Source: Atherix ibis
Lineage: Eukaryota > Arthropoda > Insecta > Diptera > Athericidae
Direction: 5' to 3'
DNA: 64,000 nt
Assembly (NCBI GenBank): GCA_958298945.1
Contig: OY282605.1
Span: 113,270,267 to 113,334,266 of the forward strand
Shown here one piece after another: positions 13,001 through 24,432 of the stretch. Both the position numbers and the translations under genes were made by a program. Every line of letters begins with the position of its first letter. Position 1 is the stretch's first letter. Under the pieces are notes generated by a model. That model was not told where the DNA came from. It saw only the letters and a list, made by a program, of their open reading frames with translations, and did no database searches.

Positions 13001-16000
13001 TTTGCAGTTCTGATTGCTGCGATTTCTGTGTTTTCTCTCCAGTAGGGCTAACGGATTTCGTAGCTGTTGCATTGGTTTTCGATCTCATTGTTTCTATAGA
13101 TTTTGATCCTGTTTTAGAGCGAGTTCCTTTCCCAGTACTTTCGACACTGCTGGCTCGACTAACGCCCGGCGATGTTTTCCTAGAACTGTTTGCCGAACTG
13201 AATGGAGATCGATCAAATTTATACTTTGGGATGTCCAATATCAGATGATCACCACTCTTCAGTTTCATTTTTGATCTTTTCTTCTCTTTGATTTTAACTC
13301 CTTGCAATGCAATTTTCTCGATGAATTGTAACTGATTCAGTAGTTCTTGCTCCTCAGCGTCGACCAGAGCTATGCTCAAAATAGAGTCTCGCCGTGAAGG
13401 ACTTGCGTTCATATCCGCTGATGGTATAGATCCGCCGCATGATTGAATACTGTCCGCCTTCTCTTCGTCAATAGTCTCTTCGCGACTTAATGGTTTCTCT
13501 TCGAGGATTTCGCCCTCTTCCTCGAAGCCAACTGTATCATCTTTCGAAGAGAACGCATTCATCGGCGGTAGTTTGTGTAGCGATATAACTGGAGTATCTA
13601 AACTTTTTGCTCTGCGTCCAGAAGTGGGCGAATCTTGCGTTGCTTTCTGACGCTGCAGTGACGCGAATGCCGATCCCTCAGATAAATTAAGGCGAGCATG
13701 GGCGAACAGTATTGGTGCATGTCCTTTCGATCGTATGATCAACGACGAATCGATCAGTTCCTCGATCATTTTAGCTTTCGATTTTAGAAAATCGTTTTTT
13801 GGCGTTTCTTTTTTCTCGTTTTTTTTTAGCACGTAAGCGATATCACTGCCATCAGTTACTTTGTCGTCACGACAGGTCTCGTAAAGCTCATCGTCAGTCT
13901 TCAGAATCTCAATCGACTCTAAAATCGGTGACGGGATATTTTCAGTTTTTTGGTAATCACCGGTACGCTCCTCAGACTTTTTTGTCGCGATTATACCTTC
14001 TTCCTCGGAACTGGGGATCGAAATGGAACGTTCAGAGATACGTCGTAATTCTGTTGCATTAGCATATGGCGGATCGAGTTTTTGTGTTTGGTAGCGAGCG
14101 TCGAGCTCAGCTAGACGTCGACATTGTGGCGGAGATCCTTCGATTTCTGTTGAGCTCATCGTTTGACCACGACCCCATGCAGCTGACATTATTTTACTGT
14201 GCTCTATTCGAAGAATAGGTTCAATCTCTTTACGAGACTGTGGTGGTGAGAATTCCAAACGCGATGGGATCGCTTCTGCTGATCCGAAAACGTCATCTGA
14301 GTCCAAGCTTTCATCATCCGACGAGAACGAAGTTATTCGAATCTTTCCTTTGTTTTTCGATTTCGCATGCTGGCGATTCTTTGATATAACACGTGGTTTT
14401 GTTATACGTTTTGATGGTGTATTCAACTCCCTCTTGATATTCTGAATAAGTTCGTTCTGTTTCTGATCCATAAGCAATTTTTGTTTTTCGCGCTGTAAGC
14501 TTTCTGTCCGCGAACTGGTAGCAGAATCGCTTTCAATTTGGCTAAGTTTGTTATTGAGTTTCTCCAGTAGTTTCGGGTCCATTAGTTTCGTTATGTCTCG
14601 TTTAGGACTGGAAAGTTCAATTGGAGGAATTGACTTATCTACTTCCAGTGTTACAGGATCAACTTTTGACAGGTCGATGTTTTGTGTGAAAAGGAATCCA
14701 CTGTTACTCTCCTCAGATTGTTGGACGAGATTGTCTAGAATATCTGGAAGTATATCGGCCGATAGTAGATCGGCGACTTCACGTTTTGTCTCTATTTTAG
14801 GTAATTTTGGCGATTTCGGTGACTTAGGCGATTTAGGACTCTTCGGCTTCTTCTTTATTTCGTTCGGAGATGGTGCGGTACCGTTCATAATGTGACGCTT
14901 ATGAAGCACATACGGAATATCATCTTTGATCGTTTTAGGTGATCGCTTCTCGTAGTCACGGAAGAAACTTTTTGGCATTTCAAATCCTGTCTTTGGTAGG
15001 TCTGCAACCGCAACTGGTACATCATAGCTTTTTGGAATTTCAAAGTGTCCGTGAGTTTTGCATAGCGGAGGTGCACTGGGAATTTGTTTGTAGAAATAGT
15101 CTTCGTCGCTGGAATCAGCCGGAGTTAAATCGATGGATTTCTGATGCATTAAAACGTGCCTCCTAGAATTGCTACCTAATCGCGATCGATTAGCTAACGA
15201 GTTCGGATCGCTTTTCGTACGCTCAACAGTCGGATGAGTGTACGTCAGCGGCGCTAGCACACCCGGAAGCTGAACGTTCGCGTCAATTAGCATTTTTGGA
15301 TTGTACTCTTCGAAGTGTGTCTTTGCAATTAATTCCTCCTTACGAGATGCCTTCTTAAGTGTTGGCGTATTGGCTTGTTTATCGAATTCTGACATTAACT
15401 CTGGCGTCATGGGATATTCGGGACTGCGTTTGTTTTTCTCACTACTAGTTGGTGTATCTGTAACGGGCGTGCTTCCAGTTAACGATTCGATTCTGTCCTG
15501 ATCGAAACTGAATATATTCTCGCTGTCCGATCGACGACGGAATGTTCGTTTTTTGTCATCTTGGATTAGATTGCCTTCATTGTCAGTTTCGTGTATACCA
15601 CCGTCGCACCAGGTATGCGGTTGCTTGTCTTCGGTTCCTCGAGGTGTCGTTGCTTCTGGTGACTTGCTAAACGCTCCAAACGACTTTGCATTACGTTCTA
15701 TTTCAACATTTTGCAAGCTAATCGAGTGTACGTTCGATGTTTTGTGTGTTCGATTTGTCGGGAAAGTCGAGTATGTATCGCGAGAGTCATAGAAGCTGCT
15801 GGTCTTCGAAGCAGCCTTCAAATCTGACAACAAACTGTCGTGACTCTTGACTTTCGGTCTAGAATACAAGCCATCACTGTCTATGGGATCTGCCTCGAAC
15901 GATTTGTCAAGACTCTGAAGTGACATTTTCGCATCGTAGTAGTCGCTCTTCGACTCTTGACTGGAATCTTTTTCGTAGGGTTTCTTCTTGCCGATATTTT

Positions 16001-18040
16001 TAATTTTCTTGCCTGTTGTTTTTGGCATCTCATAGTTACGTGTCAGACCTTCTCCAAATGACTCTTTCGACTCCTGACTAGATGCCCTAGAATTGAAACC
16101 TGATGCAACTGAAGTCTTACTCTTCGTTGTTTCCCGAGACTTTTTACTGTCGGTATGATAGAGACTATCACGAGATTTCTTGCTCGAGTCGGATCCACGT
16201 GATATTTTTGTTTCGTAATAGTCGCTGCCTCGCGATTCTTGACTCGATGTACGGGAGCCCATCGCCTTTTTCACTTGTTTATAAAAACTGCCATCCGATT
16301 TGACGCAGAGTTTCTCTCGTGGTAAGTATCTTGGGTCATCTGTGTCCCAAATTTCATTCATAATATCTGCCGCTGACTTGCACTTCACGTCGAGAGCTGA
16401 GCGATACTTTTGCAACTCTGAAACGCTCTCATCGTCGCTGGGAATATAATTGCCAGAGTCCAACGAGCACGAGCGTATGTGCTCATCAGAACGCGTCTGT
16501 TTCGTGCGATAGAAGCAAATCTCATTATCGGATTTCTCTAATAATTCGTAGCTATCATGTGATAGATCGTCCTGAGAGCCAGTGTATTCGAACTGATGAG
16601 GATAGCCACGTTTGTGATGATCAATCGTGTTGTATGTACTGCCAGGATAGCTTGACGAGTAAACTTTTGTGTCGGGTAAAGCGTTAAAATCATGAGTGGC
16701 ATCGATCGAGTGATTTTTCGTAATGTACATCGAATGCCTTGAGTCGTCGTATCTGGTCACTGGTGAATCGACGCGATCGAATGCGAGAAAATCTCGATCA
16801 AGTGTTGTCATTGGCTTACATTTTTCGCTTTCGAAAGAGGAAAAGTCGTACAGTTCCTTGCAGGAGGAACTCTTCATCCACGACTCTTTCTGCTCTTCAA
16901 CCGTATCGTAGATCTCATTCTCCTCATACGCGTCCTTATATTGAATCGCCGAGTATAAGTTTATGCTAGACAATTCGAATTCGAGCTTCTCTGAAGAAGA
17001 CTTGTTGCGATCTAGTGGCGATGTGGATGAGCTTCGTTCTTCATTGCCATTCACCTTGACATTGGCGTATATCATATAGCCCCGACCCAAACCAGTACCA
17101 TTTCTAAGATTACCCATTGAATGGTGTGTAAGGTAATGACTATCGTATGAGTCGACAGAATCTATACCGGACATTTCAGAGCTTCGAGGGAGCAATTGGG
17201 TATTACGGTTCATGGTGTGAGAACTTTGCGATTCTAAAGAGTGTGACAGATAATGATCGGATTGATTAAGTTTTCCGTTCAATTCAAGATGGCGACCTAA
17301 ACCCAACCCAAAGTAATCAGAGGACGTGTCCGATGTCTGATTTGTGTCACTTTGCAACTCATGATTAATGTTATTGTATTGGTGGGTGAAGTAATCACTT
17401 CCACTACCTGTACCCTCCCCACCATCGTCAGACATAATGTTAAAGCTTCGTTTCGACATCGTATATTGAATAATCTCCTCGTCAATGAACTCGTCACTCA
17501 AATGCTTACCTTTGGTTTTCGTTTTGTTCTTTCGATTCACTGTTGCGTAAATGTCGCGTTCGTTAAATGTAGGCGGCGCATTATTCTCTGTCTGCACCTG
17601 AGTTTCAGCTGTTAATTTGTTTATGGTTGGATACTTATATGGGCATATATCGTTAATGTCTTGATAGATAACGTTATCGGCCTCATCGGCTGTCGACGAG
17701 GGTGTCGCTGTTGAATTCGTTTGCAAATATTGTTTAGACATCGAATAACTGGTATTGCTATAATGGACTGGTGTGGCATTGTGCTGCGGCGGCTGCTGCG
17801 GCTGGACAATACTCTCCCGGTTGATGACAGACTCCATCAAATCCAAGTCCAACTCCTCCTCCAATAAGTCCTCCTCCATAGAGTTGTTGAGATCCGCCGA
17901 AAGTCCCACCGATTGCGTGTATTTGCTGTTGCTGCTGTGAGACAACTGCGGCGACGCAAGGACATATGCTTGCGACCCCACCGAGATTTGATGGTGGCTG
18001 CTGTTGCTGTATAAGTGGGAGGATTGGTTGAGACTCTGAC
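7008..18040 (-). CDS. Giant terminal exon 9 (about 3,676 residues, Ser-rich disordered tail)
   Basis: One uninterrupted 11,033-nt coding exon follows the acceptor GAATTTTCAG at 18,041 and ends at TAA (7,010-7,008). It enters in phase 1 from exon 8, so its apparent internal start is not needed. The protein is dominated by Ser, Lys, Glu, Asp and Pro, with many RSxS, SxE and SQ contexts. Local features: a Gln/Pro patch near its start; SSQES-type modules at exon residues about 600, 650 and 690; a KSPK tandem run near residue 1,070 (14,811-14,850); a possible amphipathic helix (EEQELLNQLQFIEKIA) near residue 1,550; two KKC(S/T)HSSHSE modules near 9,160 and 9,080; and an acidic, Pro-containing end. 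No DH, PH, kinase or transmembrane segment is visible. A mostly intact 11-kb frame in AT-rich DNA implies selection. I assign no molecular function to the tail; scaffold or cytoskeletal spacer is a guess. Confidence 0.93.
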
Positions 18041-18619
18041 CTGAAAATTCATTCGCAAATCAAATTTTTCCATTTGCAATTTTCTTTCCAATACAATCAA
18101 ACGAAAACAAAATGAACAACAAAAAGAAAAAAAACTAACTCTGCAACACCATTGATACTAAATATTTAAAATTATTTAATTATAAATAATAAATTCTATT
18201 TGAAATTAATAAAAAAAAATTGATTATAAAAAGAAAATATGCTCAAAAAAATAAAACAACAAAAAAAAATGTCATACTAACGTGTTGAGAAAAGAAAATT
18301 TGCAATACTCCTTCTGTCGATGATCACAATTAAACGAACTTAAATTGAAAACTTAATAGAACCGGAAAGTGAATTTTTATTAACTCTTTTATAGTTTTGT
18401 CACACATGCACTACGATTATTATTGGAGCACAATAAAAAAAATAATAAACAATAAAAACGTTCACTTTTTACTTAAATATTTTTTTTTAACTCAAAAACT
18501 AATTTCAACACGATTAAAACAATAGCACAAAATACCAAACGTAACGAAACTTTTAGGGCACTTCCTAAAGATGAAACACATAAAAAATAAATAATAACTG
18601 AATATGATTTTTAGGACTT

Positions 18620-19140
18620 CTACTTCACGCGAGATTTGAATTTTGCGCCATTTGTACGGTAAAGTGTTGCCAACCGAAAAAAAGCAGCGTGACAGCTGAC
18701 AATTCAGGGTTATGAAAAATAGAGCGCTACACGAACGAACAATGCGTTTACTTTGTTGAGCAATATTTAAAAAATAATGAAGGTTTGGGAGCTACAGTCT
18801 ATTGGTTAATATTTTAAAAATAACGATTATTTGGCATTTTGTCGATTGGTTAATCGAAAAAATTGCCGCATTTGGGGTTCAGAAAATCCACGAGTGATTG
18901 TTGAGACACAAATGCATCCACATTCGGTTACTCTTTCTTAGGTGTGGATTTTGAGCCGCAAACATCATCGGACTATTCTTCTTCGAATATGCAGCTGATC
19001 AGTATTCATTTTGGACGACATGTGGTTTCAACAAGACGGTGCCACATGCCATACAGCCCAAGAAACAATTCAATTACTGCATGAGTCATTTTCTTCATTC
19101 CAGAATTTTTGGGCCAATCTTTTAGGAGAGTTGGGGGGGG
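18620..19140 (+). mobile_element. Degenerate mariner-like copy inside intron 8
   Basis: The left end (GCGCCATTTGTACGGTAAAG) and the GTGACAGCTGACAA motif match the 4.87-kb element. The interior reads NRKNCRIWGSENPRVIVE near 18,850-18,905, then DDMWFQQDGATCHTAQETIQ near 19,013-19,072, containing the second catalytic Asp. The N-terminal half is mostly deleted, and the copy is transcribed antisense to the host gene. Confidence 0.75.
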
Positions 19141-20024
19141 GGTGTGGTTGGTTTGATTGTGTTTATTAATTGGTACATAGCCATTAAAATGACTGTTAAA
19201 ATTACTTTCCGAAATCAGTTTCGCTTTCTTACTGGCTTGCAATCAGACACTTTTATAAAAAAAAAAACAAAAAATATATATAAAAAATAATGAAAATTAC
19301 TGTAATTCATTCTTTAGATTTTGTTACAATTAAAATTAATATGAAAATAGTTGTTAGATTATTTATTAAATAAGAAAAAGGCTAATGATTTTAAGCAGCA
19401 ATGGCGAAACGAATTGAATTCAATTGAACTATTTCAGACATTCACCATATGGTATTTTAGACAACAACCATAGAATAGTCTTCGCAATTACCAATCCACC
19501 GGTTTGTTCTGAATTCGAACAAAAATGCGCTCAACTTGGACAAAAACCAGTATTGTTAATAGTTGCTGTGTATTTGGAAATGTGCGCGCTAGTGCAGCAA
19601 TGCAGCAGTGAAGTCGATTACAACTTACTGGATTTTGGTCAGTTTTGATTAGCAAAGAAAAAAGGATTCCGAAAGGCGCTCCTGTTCTTAACATTTCAAT
19701 TCCGAATACAATTTCAGCTTATAATACAATAATTGTTTTTAAAAAAAAAATCATCAAAATGATAAACTTTAAAAAAAAACGATTTTTGATGAGAAAAACT
19801 TATTTCTTACTGAAAATATTTTTTTTTTTAAAAAGTGCTAAAAAAACTAACTTTGGAAAAAACAAAATTTTTATCATGCTTAAAAATATGTTGAAAAGAA
19901 TTTAATTTGAATTTAATTGAACTGAACTGAAAAATGAAATTGTTTATTTTTGCTTTATAAAATAAAATAAAATATATTTCTGAAAAATACAATAAGATAA
20001 AAATTGGTATCAGAATTAATTTAC
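19140..20024. other. Rest of intron 8, AT-rich
   Basis: It holds a G9 run near 19,132-19,141 and A/T tracts. No further exon or repeat is recognised. Confidence 0.5.
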
Positions 20025-20259
20025 CTGAACTGTGACCTCCTTGAAGCACACGAGCCCGATCTAGACCTCGCATACTGTTGCTGTTGCTGCTGGGATGGCT
20101 GGGCGAAGTCCATGTGCCCTGAACCGGAGGAGATACAGAGCGACTCGAGTCCATGTGATCCAATTGCGCTGCCGATTGGTGTTGTTGTCCCTCCACCAAG
20201 GATGGGGAGTCCGGGGCATATTTCTTCGTCTGATAAATCTCCACCTGGGCTGCTGTGAC
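20025..20259 (-). CDS. Linker exon 8 of FARP/FRMD7-like gene
   Basis: The exon is 235 nt between TTCTTTAG and G|GTAAAT. Phase 0 in gives VTAAQVEIYQTKKYAPDSPS, then LVEGQQHQSAAQLDHMDSSR, SVSPPVQGTWTSPSHPSS and a run to VLQGGHSSG. It leaves in phase 1, matching the giant exon. An alternative open frame in the same DNA encodes a Gly/Pro-rich stretch with a QQQQQQ run but does not agree with the splice phase. Composition is Ser/Pro/Gln-rich and probably unstructured. Confidence 0.85.
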
Positions 20260-20389
20260 CTAAAGAAAATTTCAAAAACATAACAAATTGAAATTTCAGA
20301 ACTCCTTTTTAAATATAAAAAATATCATTTTCAGCATTTACGAGCCGAGAACATTTCATATTTTTTAGATTTTGGTGTCTCATTGCCTA

Positions 20390-20880
20390 AACTAAGTTAC
20401 GTTTTTACTTTAAGGTTATTACTTTAACGTTTCAAATAACAGCGCTGTCATTCTTATACGTTTCTGTTCTGCTATTGCCACCATTTAATCATGGAGAAAT
20501 AAACGATTAAGTGGTGACAGCTATCGAACGATGATAACTATTTTTTTGTTGTGTGGATTCAATTAGACGATATGACGTTGTGGTGTGACTTGCCAAAAAG
20601 CAGTTGAAATAAGGGACTTATTTTTGACGAAATTTCCACCTGGTATTAGATTTTTTTCTATGTTAAGCCGATGATTTATGCCAATAAACCGACACTACTT
20701 TCCAAGCTGAAGAACAACATAATTCAAACCATCGTTATGATTCAGCCCGATTTATGCGGAAGAATCATCGAAAATTGCATGTTTGGGATCACCGCCTCCC
20801 AACGAAGTCCTTGATGCCATTTAAATAATTGTTATTTTTAAATAAGAATTGTATCGATCAGTTTTAAAAATCGTGCGCAC
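20390..20880 (+). mobile_element. Mariner-like remnant in intron 7 (transposase C terminus)
   Basis: Around 20,665-20,820 a broken plus frame reads like the C-terminal end of a long-spacing mariner transposase: MIYANKPT-like, then LKNNIIQTI, QPDLCGRIIEN and ITASQRS-like pieces. Upstream is a CAGCGCTGTCA-type left region. The catalytic core is deleted. Confidence 0.55.
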
Positions 20881-21078
20881 CTTATTAAAAACCCTACATG
20901 TGCGATCTTAGAAAAAAATCATTTTAGTTACGTTATTCTATCTCAACAGAGATGGCGCTATACAAACAAAAATGGCATCAATAAGATTATTTTAGAAAAA
21001 AGAAACCATTTTCAATCATAGCAATTTTAGAGTGAATCTAGAGAACTTTTTTTTTTTTTTTAATAAATTCTGACTTAC

Positions 21079-21194
21079 TTGAGATCGCGTGTGGTCTGTA
21101 AGATTGTCTTGTCGGCGATCCAATGAATCCGCTGCCTTCCTCGTCTGAGAAGGCGTCGTCGAGTCGGTGCATTGATTGTGATAGTCCCAATCCG
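21079..21194 (-). CDS. Linker exon 7 of FARP/FRMD7-like gene
   Basis: The exon is 116 nt between AATCAG and CAA|GTAAGT. In phase 1 it reads ADWDYHNQCTDSTTPSQTRK then AADSLDRRQDNLTDHTRSQ and leaves in phase 0. Polar and disordered-looking, with no recognised fold. The exon is supported mainly by splice sites, phase agreement on both sides and an open frame, and it is more GC-rich than the introns around it. Confidence 0.82.
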
Positions 21195-21622
21195 CTGATT
21201 ATGTTGCAATTGTTAAGAAGAAAAATATGGAGAAAATATTAAAAATAAAATTGGCTATTTTTATATGAATTAGAAAAAATCAACAACAAAAAAAAACAAC
21301 AATTATTTTATAGTTTTTTTTTAAAAATCTTTTCGGTTTGGCTTCTTCGTTTTTTTTTTTTTTTAAATAATTTTTCAAGCTCACATTTTTTAAGTTTGCA
21401 AAATTTTACATCAAATATAGGAAAAGGTTCTCTCTCCACTTTTTTTTCCCCGTTCTTCTTTTTTAGTCAAATTTTTAACTTTTGACAAATTGAAATTTTA
21501 ACAAAAAAAAGAAAATATAAAAAAAGCTTATTTAAATAAAAAATTAAATAAATCAAAACCAAAAAAAAAAAATATAAATTAAAAAAATTTAACAAAAAAA
21601 ATAAACAAAAAAAAATACAAAC

Positions 21623-21729
21623 CAGTATCAATTGGTAGGAGGGGATGGGCTGAGATGCTCGAATTCACATAAGTATGCGATTGGCTTCGGCTACTCGCAT
21701 GTAGTGGCCCTTGACGGAATGACTGAGAC
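21623..21729 (-). CDS. Linker exon 6 of FARP/FRMD7-like gene
   Basis: The exon is 107 nt. The acceptor is TTGCTGCAG and the donor is the non-optimal G|GTTTGT. In phase it reads SQSFRQGPLHASSRSQSHTY then VNSSISAHPLLPIDT. It is rich in Ser/His/Arg with no hydrophobic core, as expected for the segment after the FERM-adjacent domain. The frame-1 exit matches the next exon. The Arg-Ser spacing (RSQSF, SSRSQS) could be kinase-regulated, as FERM-adjacent regions are in family members; that is inference. Confidence 0.85.
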
Positions 21730-23144
21730 CTGCAGCAAAAGAAAAGACAAGAGGATATTCAACCTGATTATTTTTGTACAAACATTTTGTACATTATTTT
21801 TTATCATAATTATCATTAAACTGATAGCATTTAGAATCTTAGAATAACAAGTAATTATCGTCAATAACAGCAAGTAAAAAAAATTTTTATTTTTCCATTT
21901 TACTTAATTATTTATTTAATTAAAAAAATAATATTTATTTACAATATTATTATAATTTAATTACGAATTAATTAAATTAGTTTTTGTTAAAATTTCTCTA
22001 CTAAACTAATTTGTTTTGTTTTTTTAATTTTAAAATTTTTTTTTAATTAAATTGGATGAGAACTAAATCAAATTCGTATGAGAAACAAATTGAAACGATT
22101 TTGTAATAATGATTAGAGAGAGAAAAAAAAAGTGGTAAACGAAATTGTTGAGTTTGTTGTTTTTGTTTTTATGGCAAAAAATACTCTCTGATTATACACT
22201 ATGATTTGATTGAAAAGTAATTATTTATAAAAATTATTATAATTTGTCATTTACAATATGTACGATAGAACATAAGGTTAAGAAAAATAGAATGGAATTA
22301 ATAGGAAATTATTAATAAGAATTAATTAAATTATAATGAAAATCATTTTTAAAAAATGCACAAATTATATTCATTCAAAAATAAAAAGAAAACTAAACTG
22401 ATAATCAAAAAATTCAATAAATAATAACAAAAATTCTATCGTAATTAATAATAATAAAAAAAAAAGAACAACTCAAACTCATTAAATCGAAATAAGGTTA
22501 CTTTATAATACGTAAGATGGCGTTGGTTTTTATTCGAAAAAGTTAAGAACTTGAATGGCAGATCAAATCGAAATATTCGATTTAATGTGTTTGAGTAAGT
22601 TTTTTTTCTATTAATTTAAAAATATTATCAAATATAGACAATTTAAAAAAAAAACCTATAATAATGGACAAATTCCCCCTCTACCCCCGCCTCTAAAAAT
22701 ACTTAAACTAACCAAGAGATCTGCATTGCATTAAAAAGTAATTTTTTTCTTCTTCAAAATTTCTTTGAACGTGAACATTGTGACCAATTTTTTTTTAAAT
22801 TTTTATTGGAAAAACTAATTAAACAATATAAAATTCAATTACTTAAAAAAAAAATAATGCCATTCGGTATACTAGCTTAAAAGAAACTGTAACTGCAAAT
22901 ATATTTAGTGCGTTCAGCGCCATCTGTTCGCTATTTAGATAAAAGTTGAAAATTTTTGATAGAAAAAGTAGCAACAGGAAAGAAAGATTTTGAAAATAAA
23001 TTCTTTTGAAGATTTTAAAAATAAATTCTTAGAAATCTAAACGATTTTGAAGTAAAAACCCATTTAATATTTAAACTAAGAAAAACCCAATGATCTCATA
23101 TCAAAAACGGATATTTTATCCCAGAAATTTCTGATATAAATATA
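21730..23144. other. Intron 5, first part: AT-rich
   Basis: Simple A/T-rich intronic DNA up to the mariner at 23,145. No exon or clear repeat is recognised. Confidence 0.5.
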
Positions 23145-24432
23145 CCAGGTGTTGGAATTAATTCGTAGCGTTTTACAAAAGATGGCGGTAGCCAACTATC
23201 CATAGTCACACATACAAAAGTAAATATTCTCCCAGAAGCTACTGACATAACGCAACTTTTCCACTATATGACATTTTGTTATAGTGTCAGTAGCACTTGT
23301 TGCGCAGTGTCAAACATGTCGAAGTTCGTGCCTAAAAAATCGTTTTTGCGGGGAGTGTTACTCCATTACTTCAAAATGAAGAAAAGTGCCGCGGAAAGTC
23401 ATCGTATTTTAGTGGATGTCTACGGCGAACATGCTCTTGCTGAGCAAACTTGCAGAAAGTGGTTTGCGTGGTTTAAAAATGGAAATTTTGATTTGGAAGA
23501 CATGGAACGTCCCGGACAGCCGAAAAAGTACGAAGATGAAGATTTGGTGACGTTGCTCGATGAAGACCCGTGCCAAACACTTCGGGAGTTGTCCACATCG
23601 CTTGGAGTCGACTTTTCGACGGTCGGAAAACCTGAAAGCCATAGGAATGGTACAAAAACAGGGAACGTGGGTTCCACATGAGTTGAAGCCAAGGGACGTC
23701 GAACAGCGTTTAGTCACCTGTGAGATTCTTCTCCAACGGCAGACAAGGAAGGGATTTCTGCATCGAATCGTGACTGGTGACGAGAAGTGGGTACTCTACG
23801 ACAATCCCAAATGCAGAAAATCGTTGGGCTTGCCCGGTCATGAATCGACATCGTCCCCCAGGTCGAATATTCATGGAAATAAGATCTTACTATGTATTTG
23901 GTGGGATCAGCTGGGTGTTATTTATTATGAGCTCCTCCAACCGGGTGAAACCATCACTGGGGACGTATACAGACGACAATTGATGCGTTTGAACAGAGCC
24001 TTACAAGAAAAGCGGCCGCAATATAAAGATCGACACGACAAAGTAATTTTGCTCCACGACAATGCAAGACCCCATGTTGCTAAAGTCGTGAAAACTTATT
24101 TAAATACTCTGAACTGGGAAGTTCTGCCTCACCCGCCATATTCACCAGACATTGCCCCATCTGATTATCATTTGTTTCGATCCATGGCGCATGGCTTGTC
24201 AGAGCAGCACTTCGATAACTATGAAATGACCAAAAATTGGATTGATTCTTTCATCGAATCTAAAGAAGAAGAATTTTTTCGACGCGGTATCCGAGCATTA
24301 CCAGAAAGATGGCAAAAAGTAGTGGATAACGAAGGACAATACTTTGAATAACGCTTCTGTAATGATACTGTCATAATATACCACCAAACTTTGCAAAAAC
24401 ACGCTACAAATTAATTATTGTACAACACCTGA
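23145..24432 (+). mobile_element. Nearly complete mariner element (DD34D) in intron 5
   Basis: The element is 1,288 bp flanked by TA (23,143-23,144 and 24,433-24,434). Imperfect TIRs of about 30 bp: left CCAGGTGTTGGAATTAATTC, then GTAGCGTTTT; right end complementary with a few changes. It is oriented opposite to the host gene. It is not the irritans type of the 0.5-kb element; the transposase text (WVPHEL, VTGDEKWVLYDN, HDNARPH) fits another DD34D subfamily such as the mauritiana/cecropia side, which I cannot settle. Confidence 0.92.
23316..24351 (+). pseudogene. Mariner transposase with a single frameshift
   Basis: ATG 23,316 (MSKFVPKKSFLRGVLLHYF) opens a frame with the N-terminal helix-turn-helix domains through LSTSLGVDFSTV. 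The frame shifts near 23,625-23,632 (net +1 or -2) and resumes as LKAIGMVQKQGTWVPHELK. From there it is open to TAA 24,351. The catalytic residues are present: TGDEKW, LLHDNARPH, and SPDIAPSDYHLF with 34 residues between the last two Asp. About 345 residues in total, the normal mariner size. Only one lesion is visible, implying a recent insertion. Confidence 0.92.

Noticed and set aside
12799..13248. Plus-strand 149-codon frame opposite the giant exon
   Set aside because: Antisense shadow with Leu/Ser/Phe bias typical of complemented Glu/Ser/Lys codons.
20021..20281. Alternative minus frame of exon 8 with a QQQQQQ run (ICPGLPILGGGTTTPIGS)
   Set aside because: It does not agree with the phase required by the exons on either side, whereas the VTAAQVEIYQTKK frame does.
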